Shown here in pieces: positions 18,207 to 27,417 of a stretch of DNA of 64,000 nt (positions are counted from its first letter, which is position 1; every line of letters starts with the position of its first letter). This DNA is from Reinekea forsetii (GTDB taxonomy: Bacteria > Pseudomonadota > Gammaproteobacteria > Pseudomonadales > Natronospirillaceae). The notes under the pieces were generated by a model. That model had not been told where the DNA came from and searched no databases. It saw only the letters and a program-made list of their open reading frames with translations. The stretch lies in contig NZ_CP011797.1 in assembly GCF_002795845.1 (NCBI RefSeq), positions 767,501-831,500 on the forward strand, in the 5' to 3' direction. The position numbers and the translations under genes were made by a program.

Positions 18207-18554
18207 TTAAGTGAACCCAATTCTCGCTGCCCAACGTAGACGCAAGTCTTCCTGCCTGCCATATCAACCACCAAGGGATTATGACGACAGGCAGCCAGTG
18301 CTATGCCATTCGCTCAATAGGGGTCCGATAGGGCGAATGGGGCTGGTATCGAAATCCAGAATCTATAGACTGGCGACCAACTGAGCATTGCAGCAAATCG
18401 CCGACCAATAGTCGGCCCAGCACGCTATCTGTGCGCAGATCCGTGTCGTTGCGGTGCCAAGGGTTGCTGCAATCAATTCCTAAGTTGTGCAACGGCCTAA
18501 ACGCAAGCCTGCTGCGGGCCGGCCAGCACAACTCCATCTATTAGCGAGTGTAAC
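18207..18554. other. Divergent intergenic region, no gene seen
   Basis: About 350 bases between the exported protein and the ABC transporter genes, which are divergent. It should contain both promoters. A 78-codon open frame on the minus strand has an unconvincing composition and is not called. Confidence 0.4.
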
Positions 18555-19481
18555 ATGAGCAATATTGTTGAAATTAGTCAGCTGAATAAACTCTATGACA
18601 ATGGCTATCAGGCCCTGCGCGATGTGAACCTGACCATTGCTAAGGGTGAAATACTGGCGCTGCTGGGGCCCAATGGGGCCGGTAAAACCACCCTGATCAG
18701 TACCATTTGCGGCATCGTCAACGCGACCTCCGGCTCGGTCACGGTGGGCGGCTTCGATATCACCAAGGACTACCGCAAGACCCGTGCAATGATCGGCCTG
18801 GTGCCACAGGAACTGCATACCGAGGCCTTTGAGTCGGTTATCGCGACGGTCAAGTTCAGCCGGGGCCTGTTCGGCAAGAAGCCCGATGATGCGCATATCG
18901 AGAAGGTATTAAAAGATCTGTCGCTGTGGGATAAGCGCAATAGCGCCATTCGCGAGCTGTCCGGCGGCATGAAACGTCGACTGCTGATCGCCAAGGCACT
19001 GTCGCACGAACCCTCGGTGTTGTTTTTGGACGAACCATCGGCGGGAGTCGATGTGGAGCTGCGCCGCGATATGTGGCTGGTGGTTAAGAAATTGCGCGAT
19101 ACCGGCGTGACCATTATCTTAACGACGCACTATATCGAGGAGGCCGAAGAAATTGCCGATCGAGTGGCGATCATCAACAAGGGTCATATTCAGCTGGTTG
19201 AGAACAAGGTTGAACTGATGCGCAAGTTGGGCAAGAAGCAACTGACGCTCGAATTGAAAGAGCCACTGACCACCGTGCCCGGCGCCTTATCCGAGTTCGA
19301 TATCAGCCTCGAGCAGCAGGGTTACCAGTTGGTCTATAGCTATGACGGCACGCAACAGCACACTGGTATTGCCACGTTGATGCGGGTGTTGTCGGAACAC
19401 GAGATCCACTTCAAGGATTTGTCGACTCGGCAGAGCTCCTTGGAAGATATATTTGTTGATTTGGTAAAGGAAACCGTATGA
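18555..19481 (+). CDS. ABC-2 exporter ATP-binding protein, YadG-like
   Basis: A 308-residue ABC ATPase. Walker A is GPNGAGKTT (about residue 39), signature is LSGGMKRRL, Walker B is [12 protein letters not shown], and the H-loop His is in [11 protein letters not shown]. The C-terminal 80 residues are the regulatory extension seen in drug and polysaccharide ABC-2 ATPases. It overlaps the permease gene by 4 bases. The pair corresponds to YadG/YadH of Escherichia coli; the exported substrate is not known. Confidence 0.9.
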   Translation: MSNIVEISQLNKLYDNGYQALRDVNLTIAKGEILALLGPNGAGKTTLISTICGIVNATSGSVTVGGFDITKDYRKTRAMIGLVPQELHTEAFESVIATVKFSRGLFGKKPDDAHIEKVLKDLSLWDKRNSAIRELSGGMKRRLLIAKALSHEPSVLFLDEPSAGVDVELRRDMWLVVKKLRDTGVTIILTTHYIEEAEEIADRVAIINKGHIQLVENKVELMRKLGKKQLTLELKEPLTTVPGALSEFDISLEQQGYQLVYSYDGTQQHTGIATLMRVLSEHEIHFKDLSTRQSSLEDIFVDLVKETV

Positions 19482-20239
19482 ATTTCTATTCCGTAATGGC
19501 CATCTATAAGTTTGAAATGGCCCGTACCGCGCGCACTGTGTTACAGAGCATTATTTCACCGGTCATCTCCACCTCGCTCTACTTTGTGGTCTTTGGCGCG
19601 GCGATTGGCTCGCGCATCACCTCGGTCGATGGCGTCAGTTACGGGGCCTTTATTGTGCCCGGTTTAATTATGCTGTCGTTGATGACCCAAAGTATTGCCA
19701 ACGCCTCCTTCGGCATTTATTTTCCGAAATTCACCGGCACCATCTTCGAATTGTTGTCGGCGCCGATTTCCTATTTTGAGATACTGCTCGGTTATGTCGG
19801 TGCGGCCGCGACCAAGTCGCTGATCGTCGGGTCTATTATCCTGATGACCGCCGGATTCTTTGTCGATATGCAAATTATGCATCCATTCTGGATGTTATTG
19901 TTTCTGGTGATGACCGCACTGACCTTTAGCCTGTTCGGTTTTATTATCGGCATTTGGGCCGACAATTTCGAGAAGCTGCAACTGGTGCCGCTCTTGATCG
20001 TGACACCGCTGGTGTTCTTGGGGGGCAGCTTCTATTCCATCAGCATGCTGCCGCCGATCTGGCAGACCATTACGCTCTTTAATCCGGTGGTCTATCTGAT
20101 CAGTGGCTTTCGCTGGAGTTTTTATGAGGTCTCGGATGTGAGCCTGGGCGTGAGTGTCTTCGCGATCTCGGCGCTATTGGCGATTTGCATTGCTATAGTC
20201 GGCTGGATTTTCAAGACCGGTTATCGGATTAAACAGTAG
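19478..20239 (+). CDS. ABC-2 exporter permease, YadH-like
   Basis: A 253-residue permease with six membrane spans and the ABC-2 signature region ([20 protein letters not shown] around residue 170, followed by [13 protein letters not shown]). The ATG overlaps the end of the ATPase gene (ATGA), so the two form an operon and a single exporter. It is convergent with the Met/His-repeat gene. Confidence 0.9.
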   Translation: MNFYSVMAIYKFEMARTARTVLQSIISPVISTSLYFVVFGAAIGSRITSVDGVSYGAFIVPGLIMLSLMTQSIANASFGIYFPKFTGTIFELLSAPISYFEILLGYVGAAATKSLIVGSIILMTAGFFVDMQIMHPFWMLLFLVMTALTFSLFGFIIGIWADNFEKLQLVPLLIVTPLVFLGGSFYSISMLPPIWQTITLFNPVVYLISGFRWSFYEVSDVSLGVSVFAISALLAICIAIVGWIFKTGYRIKQ

Positions 20240-20297
20240 GCGGTGCAATCACCCATTGCGGATGCACCCAGGATTGCTTGCTGAATTACTCGGTAGG

Positions 20298-20323
20298 GGC
20301 AAAAACCCATCATGGTCTTTGCC
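20298..20323. terminator. Imperfect hairpin between convergent genes
   Basis: GGCAAA and TTTGCC pair around an inner ACC/GGT stem, in the 100-base gap between convergent genes. There is no adjacent T run. Confidence 0.25.
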
Positions 20324-20340
20324 TCTAAGCCTCTAAACCC

Positions 20341-21093
20341 CTAGTTCTTAGCGCTATGGCAGGCGCCCATTTCAGCGGTCCACATGGCCTGTTGCTCGGT
20401 CGTAAAACTGGCCCACAGTTGGTCGAATAGTTCCTGGTGCGCTTGCATCTGCGCCTGATGTTCGGGCATATCGGCCATCATCTCGTCATGGTGCATCGAG
20501 CTATCATCGCTGTTCTGACCGTCGTGCATCACCTGGTGAGCGGTAAGCATAGTGGATAAGAGAGCTTGCTGGGTGTTGTTTAGGTTCAGTTTGCCGCTTA
20601 ACTCGGTAAAGTTGGGTAGCGACATATCGTGCCCTTTAGTGTGCATGGCCATCATGCCGTCCTTATGATGCGCGGCCATCATCTCGGCACTGTAGTCATC
20701 ACCGTGCATATCTGACATGCCGTCCTTATGATGCGCGGCCATCATCTCGGCACTGTAGTCGTCGCCGTGCATGTCTGACATGCCGTCCTTATGATGCGCG
20801 GCCATCATCTCAGCACTGTAGTCATCGCCGTGCATGTCTGACATGCCGTCCTTATGATGCGCGGCCATCATCTCAGCACTGTAGTCATCGCCGTGCATGT
20901 CTGACATGCCGTCCTTATGATGCGCGGCCATCATCTCAGCACTGTAGTCGTCGCCGTGCATGGCCATCATGCCCTTATACATCGACCCAACTGGGCTACC
21001 ATCGGCAAAAAAACCATTGTGGGCTAGGGCCAACGAGCCGACTAGGGTCGCCGCTACGACTGTGGAGAGGGTGAACAGCTTAAGTTTGGTCAT
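20341..21093 (-). CDS. Periplasmic Met/His-repeat protein, Spy/LTXXQ-like C-terminus
   Basis: A 250-residue protein with a signal peptide (residues 1-24, ending SLALA). Residues 45-149 are five tandem copies of a 21-residue unit, MHGDDYSAEMMAAHHKDGMS plus D, each with five Met-rich and His-rich positions; such clusters are typical of proteins that bind Cu(I), Cu(II), Ag or Ni. The C-terminal domain (FTELSGKLNLNNTQQALLST, then Met/His-rich helices) resembles Spy/CpxP or other LTXXQ-type periplasmic proteins. One Cys lies near the C-terminus (MGACHSAKN). It is divergent from a two-component system whose sensor loop is also Met/His-rich, so metal buffering under its control is a reasonable inference. 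Confidence 0.75.
   Translation of the reverse strand: MTKLKLFTLSTVVAATLVGSLALAHNGFFADGSPVGSMYKGMMAMHGDDYSAEMMAAHHKDGMSDMHGDDYSAEMMAAHHKDGMSDMHGDDYSAEMMAAHHKDGMSDMHGDDYSAEMMAAHHKDGMSDMHGDDYSAEMMAAHHKDGMMAMHTKGHDMSLPNFTELSGKLNLNNTQQALLSTMLTAHQVMHDGQNSDDSSMHHDEMMADMPEHQAQMQAHQELFDQLWASFTTEQQAMWTAEMGACHSAKN
20647..20961 (-). repeat. Five tandem 63-bp in-frame repeats
   Basis: Five nearly identical 63-base units inside the Met/His protein gene, differing at a few third-codon positions. Copy number could vary by slippage or recombination without losing frame. Confidence 0.95.
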
Positions 21094-21173
21094 AATAGGA
21101 TCCTCGAAAAGAAAGACAATTCGTCTTGAATGAACCTATTCTAGTTCAGGTCGGTTAACCTAAGGCTGTCCAA

Positions 21174-21195
21174 AAGATTAACGATTGTTAATCTT
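21174..21195. promoter_or_regulatory. Inverted repeat in divergent regulator promoter
   Basis: Perfect 9-bp arms AAGATTAAC and GTTAATCTT with a 4-base spacer. A second palindrome, GGTTAACC, is at 21163-21170, and TGAAC/GTTCA arms lie at 21131-21148. The site lies between the Met/His gene and the response regulator, and is a good candidate operator for the latter. Confidence 0.55.
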
Positions 21196-21248
21196 GCCGC
21201 GTGGGGATTCCACGTACAATGGCTCGGTGACTAACCTAGGGGGCTGCA

Positions 21249-21929
21249 GTGAAGTTATTGGTGGTGGAAGACGACCCAACCTTAGCCGATTTTATCGCTA
21301 AGGGCTTGCGTCAGGCCGGTTTTGTTGTCGATCTCTGTGTCGACGGCAAGGATGCCCTGTTTCGAGTGATGACCGAGTCCTATGACCTGATGATCATGGA
21401 TCGCATGTTGCCGCAGGTCGACGGCCTGACCATTATTCGCACCCTCCGGGCCTCGGCTAATCAGACCCCGGTGCTGATTCTGAGTGCGCTCGATGATGTC
21501 GACCAGCGCGTTGAGGGCCTGGCGGCCGGCGCCGATGACTATCTGACTAAGCCCTTTGCCTTCAAAGAATTGCTCGCTCGGGTCCAGGCCCTGCTGCGTC
21601 GCCAGGCGCCGGTCAACGGTTTGGGTACCCAGCTGCAGGTGGCCGATGTCTTGCTCGATTTGGCCAAACAAAAGGTCTGGGTGGATGGTCTAGCGGTGGC
21701 CATGCAACCGCGCGAGATCCGGCTATTGGAGTACCTAATGCGCCACGAAGGCCAGCTGATCTCGCGTACCATGTTGCTGGAAAATGTTTGGGAATATCAC
21801 TTCGACCCACAAACCAATATTGTTGACGTACACATCAGTCGGCTGCGCCAGAAGCTGGATAAGAACCGCTCCGGCAGTCTCATTCAAACCGTCAGGGGGG
21901 CAGGGTATGTCTTGGCTGCGCACACCTAA
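21249..21929 (+). CDS. OmpR-family response regulator
   Basis: A 226-residue protein. The receiver domain has Glu7-Asp8-Asp9 in VVEDDPTL, the phospho-acceptor Asp51 in MIMDRMLP, and Lys in YLTKPFAFKEL. The C-terminal winged helix (about residues 128-224) ends with VDVHISRLRQKLDK and the QTVRGAGYVL motif of the OmpR/PhoB class. GTG start with an AGGGGG sequence just upstream. It overlaps the kinase gene by 23 bases. Confidence 0.93.
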   Translation: MKLLVVEDDPTLADFIAKGLRQAGFVVDLCVDGKDALFRVMTESYDLMIMDRMLPQVDGLTIIRTLRASANQTPVLILSALDDVDQRVEGLAAGADDYLTKPFAFKELLARVQALLRRQAPVNGLGTQLQVADVLLDLAKQKVWVDGLAVAMQPREIRLLEYLMRHEGQLISRTMLLENVWEYHFDPQTNIVDVHISRLRQKLDKNRSGSLIQTVRGAGYVLAAHT

Positions 21930-23328
21930 GATCTTAACCAGTTCCAGCTTTCGCTTTGCCATGTTAACGGTTGGGGTGATCTGGTTGTCGACCGCTCTGG
22001 TCTTGGTGGCCGTCTATATGCAGCTTGACCGTGCCATCTGGCGCAGTATTGACGCCAGTCTGGACCTGCAAACGACCGAATTGCTGCAACAAGCCAAACA
22101 AACACCGAGTTTATCCACCGAGGAGCTGCTCGCCGCCTATAACGCTCAGTTGAACTCAAGCCAGGCCATCGCCAGCAGCGGAGCCGATTCGATGCAACAG
22201 ATGCACAACAGCCCGGCGATGCACGCTATGCACCAAGCCATGGGCTTGGCCCAGCCGCCGGCGAACTTTTTGGCCGAGCATCATCGCATGCTGGCCGTTA
22301 ATGGCGCGCTGCAAGTGGCCCGAAGCGTTGAACTGCCCAATGGCGAGGCCGTCGAGTTAAGTCAAAATGTGGCGTATCTGACGGATCTGCAGACCAGTCT
22401 CTGGCAATCTCTACTCTTTGGTCTGGCGATTACGCTGGGCATCGCGCTGCTCGGCAGCCTGGTGCTGACCCAGCGCAGTTTGCGCCGCATCCATCAGATC
22501 AATCGCAGTTGCCAGGCCATTATGGCCGGTGACCTGGCGCACCGTATTCCCTATCAGAAAGCGCTTGATGCGCGTGCCGATGCGAAGCCACAGTTAGGAA
22601 CACTGGACGACTACGACCAGATGGCTTGGCATATCAATCAGATGTTGGACGCGCTTCACGACGCCATGGCCAAGGCGCGTCAAGTCTCGGACAATATAGC
22701 GCACGACTTAAAATCACCGCTGGCGCGCATTCGCGTGAAGCTGGAAAGCGCCTACGAGCAGCAACCGAGCATCGAGGTTGAAGACAGCATGCAAGAGCTT
22801 GATCGGGTGTTGGCGATGACCAAAAGCCTGCTCGGTATCGCGCGTATCGAGAGCAAGACCCGGGCCGGCTTTGCGCCGGTTTCGGTCCGGGAACTGTTAC
22901 AGGATGTGCAAGAGATGTACGGTCCGGTATTCGATGAACAGGGCATTGAGTTTAGCGTTGAACCCAACGATCAAACTTTGGCCGGTGATAAGCACCTGTT
23001 GATGCAAGCGCTGACCAATTTACTCGACAATGCCCACAACCATACGCCAACGCCCGGGTCGGTCAGCCTGTTGGCAACGGCCGAGCGGGGCGTGGACGGC
23101 AGCGCTGGGGTTCATTGGCAAATTCAGGACAGCGGCCCGGGTATCGATAAGGCGGAGTTTACCAAGGTGTTCGAGCGCTTCTATCGCCAAGATGAGGCGC
23201 GTCAAAGTGGTGGTTTTGGTTTGGGTTTAAGCTTGGTTCAATCGATTATTCAATTGCATGGGGGCACCGTCGAGTTGTCAAATAACGCGGGTTTACGTGT
23301 GGATATTTGGCTGCCGGCGGGTGTCTGA
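21907..23328 (+). CDS. Sensor histidine kinase with Met/His-rich sensor loop
   Basis: A 473-residue membrane histidine kinase; the ATG at 21907 overlaps the regulator gene and gives a proper first span. TM1 is about residues 13-36 and TM2 about 160-185. The periplasmic loop between them contains a Met/His-rich stretch (DSMQQMHNSPAMHAMHQAMG and EHHRM). A HAMP-like region follows, then the H box HDLKSPLARIR, N box LLDNAHNH, and G boxes DSGPGIDK and GFGLGLSLV. The Met/His loop suggests direct metal sensing, in line with the divergent Met/His-repeat protein. This is similar in logic to CusS-like copper/silver sensors, but no efflux genes are next to it. Confidence 0.9.
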   Translation: MSWLRTPKILTSSSFRFAMLTVGVIWLSTALVLVAVYMQLDRAIWRSIDASLDLQTTELLQQAKQTPSLSTEELLAAYNAQLNSSQAIASSGADSMQQMHNSPAMHAMHQAMGLAQPPANFLAEHHRMLAVNGALQVARSVELPNGEAVELSQNVAYLTDLQTSLWQSLLFGLAITLGIALLGSLVLTQRSLRRIHQINRSCQAIMAGDLAHRIPYQKALDARADAKPQLGTLDDYDQMAWHINQMLDALHDAMAKARQVSDNIAHDLKSPLARIRVKLESAYEQQPSIEVEDSMQELDRVLAMTKSLLGIARIESKTRAGFAPVSVRELLQDVQEMYGPVFDEQGIEFSVEPNDQTLAGDKHLLMQALTNLLDNAHNHTPTPGSVSLLATAERGVDGSAGVHWQIQDSGPGIDKAEFTKVFERFYRQDEARQSGGFGLGLSLVQSIIQLHGGTVELSNNAGLRVDIWLPAGV

Positions 23329-23333
23329 TCGGG

Positions 23334-23349
23334 CGGGGCGCAAGCCCCG
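23334..23349 (+). terminator. Possible terminator of the two-component operon
   Basis: CGGGGC and GCCCCG arms with a GCAA tetraloop, 6 bases after the kinase stop codon; only a short T run follows. Confidence 0.4.
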
Positions 23350-23445
23350 GTTTGGTTGAATGTATACTATCAGATAAGTTCCCTTTCTGGTGCTCCTCAA
23401 ACATACTTCCCATCGATGAGAACTATTGGCGGGCTAGTATTTTTT

Positions 23446-24960
23446 TTAATTTGGTAACAAATTATTCGGAAAATCTTGGTAGCATACCGGTCGCAAGAAA
23501 CGTTCAATAGCGTTACTTCCTACCGATGTTGTCATGCTGTTTGACGTTGCTGGAAATGGCCCGCCGTGTACCATGGCATTGCATACTTCGACACCCGTTG
23601 GATAGCCATTGTATACTAATCTTCCGGCTTTACGTTCTAATACGGGGATGAGTGGGCGCACTTGATTGTGGTCCTGCTCATTGCAGAGTACCGTGCAGGT
23701 TAGTTGCCCTTCTAAGCTTTCTGCAACTTCTAAGAATTGCGCTTCGCTGCTACAACTAACCAGGACACAACAAGCACCAAAAACTTCGTTTTGCATGAAA
23801 CGGTTATTTATGAACCGATCGCCAGTAGTTTGAAAAATGCTTGCCTGGCATTGATTGGGCCCATTAGCTTCACTGCCTTGGGAAATCAAAGTCATTCCCG
23901 TAATCTTAGTGAAATCAGAGACGCTATTGTCATAAGCATTCTTAATGCTAGGTGTGAGCATAGTTTGGGCAGCTGATTGCGCAATTATTGGCGTGAGTTT
24001 TTCAATAAATGCCCGAGATGACGGGCTGTCCTTATAACATAAAACGCCAGGGTTGGTGCAGAATTGACCGGCCCCCATTGTTAATGATGCTGCAAAGCCT
24101 TGGGCAATTGAAACGGCGTTCTCTGTTAATGTATTTTCATAAGCAAATACAGGATTTATACTGCTCATTTCAGCGTACACAGGAATAGGCTCTACTCTGG
24201 CATTGGCGATGTTCAATAAGGCCAACCCTCCGCTTCTGGACCCGGTAAATCCTACGGCTTTAATGAGAGGGTGTTGAACTAATTGTGTTCCGATAGTATT
24301 ACCTTCGCCATACAGTAAAGAGAAAACGCCCGGTGGCATGCCTGTTAACTCTGCAGCCTTTTGAATTGCTTTGCCAACCAACCAAGAAGTTCCAGGATGG
24401 GCAGAGTGAGCCTTGACAATAACTGGACACCCAGCAGCAAGCGCGGATGCGGTGTCACCGCCTGCCACCGAAAACGCCAAGGGGAAGTTACTGGCGCCAA
24501 AAACAGCTACGGGACCAAGCGCTATTTTTTGATGCCGCAAGTCGGAACGAGGAGGGGTCCGTTCAGGTAGCGCGCTATCAATAATGGTAGTCCTCCAACT
24601 TTCTGTTTCTATATTATTGGCGAATAAATTAAGCTGATTGACGGTGCGCATTCTCTCGCCTTCAATTCGACCCTTAGGTAATCCTGATTCTTCAACGGCC
24701 TTATTAATGAGCGTATCACCCAGCGCTAAAATTTCATTTGCAATGGATTTTAAGAATTCAGACCTTCTTGACGATGGTAGTGCCCTGAAGTCATCAAATA
24801 TGTTCCATGCAGATTCCGCCGCCGCATTGACGTGATTTTCATCTGCGGTGTGGAATGCAATATCAATTCTATTCCCGGTAGTGGGGTTTGTCGCAAAAAT
24901 AGCTTCATTGGTTGTGAGTTCTTCTTGTCCGTTTATTAAAAGTGAACCTGATATATTCAT
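23446..24960 (-). CDS. 2,5-dioxovalerate (alpha-ketoglutaric semialdehyde) dehydrogenase
   Basis: A 504-residue aldehyde dehydrogenase. The start at 24960 (MNISGSLLINGQE) has GGAG nine bases upstream and lies 11 bases after the preceding gene. Catalytic Cys lies in GAGQFCTNPG and the general-base Glu in EMSSINPVF; the NAD(P)-binding region includes PVAVFGASNFPLAFS. This FCTNPG and EMSSINP style is characteristic of the KGSADH class, which oxidises 2,5-dioxopentanoate to 2-oxoglutarate at the end of oxidative pentose pathways. The upstream FAH-type dehydratase would make that substrate. Confidence 0.85.
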   Translation of the reverse strand: MNISGSLLINGQEELTTNEAIFATNPTTGNRIDIAFHTADENHVNAAAESAWNIFDDFRALPSSRRSEFLKSIANEILALGDTLINKAVEESGLPKGRIEGERMRTVNQLNLFANNIETESWRTTIIDSALPERTPPRSDLRHQKIALGPVAVFGASNFPLAFSVAGGDTASALAAGCPVIVKAHSAHPGTSWLVGKAIQKAAELTGMPPGVFSLLYGEGNTIGTQLVQHPLIKAVGFTGSRSGGLALLNIANARVEPIPVYAEMSSINPVFAYENTLTENAVSIAQGFAASLTMGAGQFCTNPGVLCYKDSPSSRAFIEKLTPIIAQSAAQTMLTPSIKNAYDNSVSDFTKITGMTLISQGSEANGPNQCQASIFQTTGDRFINNRFMQNEVFGACCVLVSCSSEAQFLEVAESLEGQLTCTVLCNEQDHNQVRPLIPVLERKAGRLVYNGYPTGVEVCNAMVHGGPFPATSNSMTTSVGSNAIERFLRPVCYQDFPNNLLPN

Positions 24961-24971
24961 AAAAAACTCCA

Positions 24972-26129
24972 TTAAATTAAATTCCGTTGGGACAGGTTTT
25001 TGATCAAGGCTGATATGCCAAATCGCCACGGTGGACAGGCATTAGTATAGTTGACCCTGTTGACCAGTGAGCCCAATTCAGTGTTGCTGATCGTCACCTC
25101 ATCATAAATCTTGTGCGTGAAGCCTGCCCCTGAATCTCCTCGGTCCTGCGTAGGTGCAAATAAAGTCCCCAAGAAAAGCATGATGCCGTCAGGGTACTGA
25201 TGGTTTTCGCCCATGGTTTGCTTGACCAAGTTCAAGGGGTCTCTGCTGATCTGATTCATTGAGCTGACACCATTCATTCTGAACCCGTCTGAGCCGGTAA
25301 CTTCTAGATAAACCTCGCTCGAACGAACATTATCTATTGTGTAGTTGGCATCAAACATGCGAACAAAGGGTCCGATAGAGCAAGAGGCATTGTTATCCTT
25401 TGCTTTGCCCAGTAGTAACGCAGAGCGACCCTCGAAATCCCTAAGGTTTACGTCATTACCCAAGGTAGCGCCTACTGTTTGCCCCCTTGAATTAACCGCT
25501 AAAACAATTTCAGGTTCAGGGTTGTTCCAGTGAGATTCAGGGTGAATGCCAACGTCGTCTCCATAGGTAACCGAGGACATTGGTTGAGACTTGGTGAAAA
25601 CCTCTGCGTAAGGTCCAATGCCAACTTCAAGGTATTGAGACCACATACCCTGTTCTTGCAGAGTCTTCTTTAATTCCTCAGACGTTACACTGCCTGGAAC
25701 AATGTTGCTGAGCGAATCACCGACAACACCCAGTACAATATTGCGAATACTTTTCGCTTTTTCTGCATCGCCACCGGCCTGTTCTTCAATGACCCGTTCC
25801 AACATAGACTGAGCAAATGTAACACCACAGGCTTTAATAGCTTGCAGATCACAAGGCGCAAGTAATTTAAACTCAGTGCTATCCTGATTTTGACTAGATG
25901 CTGCCAAACTATTCAGGGAGCCGAGGCTCTCAGCCTTGGCGATATTATCTTGAAGGTATTGAATCGGGTCCTGTAATTCGAAAAGCGCACTTAATGTAGG
26001 GACCGTTTTGGAGGTGATATCTAGAACTTCGTTGTCATGGATAAATACTACCGAAGGGCCCTGAGCTTTTGGATTCCAGACCCGACCTACGAAAAAACCC
26101 GATGATTCAGGAATGATTCTATTTTTCAT
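24972..26129 (-). CDS. FAH-family 2-keto-3-deoxy-pentonate dehydratase
   Basis: A 385-residue fumarylacetoacetate-hydrolase-family protein. Motifs include NNPEPEIVLAVNSRG, GNDVNLRDFEGRSALLLG and KDNNASCSIGPFVRMFD, with acidic metal-binding residues in the PEPE region. This length and style match dehydratases that convert 2-keto-3-deoxy-D-arabinonate or -xylonate to 2,5-dioxopentanoate, in the XylX/KDA-dehydratase group. It is in an operon with the semialdehyde dehydrogenase. Because the locus otherwise handles L-fucose, whose C2-C4 stereochemistry equals that of D-arabinose, I infer D-arabinonate as the original pentonate. Confidence 0.78.
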   Translation of the reverse strand: MKNRIIPESSGFFVGRVWNPKAQGPSVVFIHDNEVLDITSKTVPTLSALFELQDPIQYLQDNIAKAESLGSLNSLAASSQNQDSTEFKLLAPCDLQAIKACGVTFAQSMLERVIEEQAGGDAEKAKSIRNIVLGVVGDSLSNIVPGSVTSEELKKTLQEQGMWSQYLEVGIGPYAEVFTKSQPMSSVTYGDDVGIHPESHWNNPEPEIVLAVNSRGQTVGATLGNDVNLRDFEGRSALLLGKAKDNNASCSIGPFVRMFDANYTIDNVRSSEVYLEVTGSDGFRMNGVSSMNQISRDPLNLVKQTMGENHQYPDGIMLFLGTLFAPTQDRGDSGAGFTHKIYDEVTISNTELGSLVNRVNYTNACPPWRFGISALIKNLSQRNLI

Positions 26130-26362
26130 CTCATGCTACCTTTAAAGTTAGCCAAAAAAATTTATTTAATTTTAATGAATTGTAAAAATGTATAAATCCG
26201 TAAGGGGTTGAATGTGAATTCAATAAGAATTAGTCGCAAACTCAACGCGGGACTGGTCTCAGTAGACGGCGGCGTTGACACCAATAGATTGCCGCCCCAA
26301 TCGAACCAGACCCCGGCCAATTAATTTCAATTGCAGTCGAATAGTTCCAGGGAAGGGTGCTC

Positions 26363-27358
26363 CTAGCTGGGACCAATGATTCGCCGATCGATTAATTCTT
26401 GCCAGAATTCATTGGCAATGGGTTCGTTATAACAGTCAATATTATTTTGGATCTGCTCGGTAACTGTCATGCCAACGACTACCGATTTGACACTATCATA
26501 ACGCAGCGGAAACTGGATGGCCGCTGCCGGCAGGCTGACGCCAAAGGTCGCGCAGATGGCCTCTAGCTCCTGCACCCTAGTCAGTATCTCCGCTGATGCT
26601 CGACCGTAAAAATATGCGCCTGCACCTTTAGAGCCCGTGGCGAGAATGCCCGAGTTAAAGGGGGCCGCCGCGATAATATCGATATTGCGCTGGTCACATT
26701 GGGCTGTGAAGCCTTGGGTGATACTGTTGTTCAATAGAGTGAAACAATTTGCCACCAAAAAGCAGTCGAAATCCGTATGAGCTAAGGTTGCCGCACAGAC
26801 TTGCCACTCATTAACCCCTAGACCGATTGCCTTAACTCGACCCTGTGACCGAAGTTCGGCCATTGCGGCATAGCCGCCGTCGAGCGCTGTTTTAAATACC
26901 GCCGCGTGTTCATCGCCATGGGTTAACTCACCAATATCATGCATCAGCAATAGATCGACCGAGGCGACTCCCAAACGCTGCAAAGAAGCTTCAAACGAGG
27001 TCATAACGCCAGCGTATGAATAGTCATAGAGTCGTTTGAAAGGCGCCTCAGACACATAGCCAAAATCATCGACGGGCTCACCCGGCGACAGCGGTTGTAG
27101 TACCCGACCGACCTTGGTGGAGAGCACCCGATTATCGGCTGGTAAGTCATGCAAGGCGGAGCCCAAACGTCTTTCGGACAGACCCGCGCCATAATGGGGG
27201 GCACTGTCGAAGTAACGAATACCGTTCTCCCAGGCGAGGGTGACCGCCGCCTCTGCAGCCCGGTTTGTCGTGCTCTGGAGCAGGTTGCCGATGCCTGCCG
27301 CGCCGAAGCCGAGCTCGGTCAACTCCAGTCCGCTTCGGGTTAATATTCTAGTTTTCAT
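26363..27358 (-). CDS. Aldo/keto reductase, L-fucose (D-threo-aldose) dehydrogenase-like
   Basis: A 331-residue AKR-fold protein. The catalytic Asp and Tyr are in FDSAPHYGAGLSERRLG, Lys in LSTKVGR, and His in LLMHDIGEL. This is the subfamily that includes D-threo-aldose 1-dehydrogenase/L-fucose dehydrogenase and pyridoxal 4-dehydrogenase. In context it should oxidise L-fucose (and D-arabinose) at C1 to the lactone, the first committed step. It follows the FAH-type hydrolase gene by 59 bases on the same strand. Confidence 0.85.
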   Translation of the reverse strand: MKTRILTRSGLELTELGFGAAGIGNLLQSTTNRAAEAAVTLAWENGIRYFDSAPHYGAGLSERRLGSALHDLPADNRVLSTKVGRVLQPLSPGEPVDDFGYVSEAPFKRLYDYSYAGVMTSFEASLQRLGVASVDLLLMHDIGELTHGDEHAAVFKTALDGGYAAMAELRSQGRVKAIGLGVNEWQVCAATLAHTDFDCFLVANCFTLLNNSITQGFTAQCDQRNIDIIAAAPFNSGILATGSKGAGAYFYGRASAEILTRVQELEAICATFGVSLPAAAIQFPLRYDSVKSVVVGMTVTEQIQNNIDCYNEPIANEFWQELIDRRIIGPS

Positions 27359-27417
27359 AGGCTAAGCTCATAGTCGCCAGCGGTCCGATACAGACATTGC
27401 CGGATTTTTGCTGAATG

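Noticed and set aside
18301-18537. 78-codon minus-strand frame between divergent genes
   Set aside because: Low-quality composition (many Arg, Pro, His, Ser) and no ribosome binding site; it lies in a promoter region.
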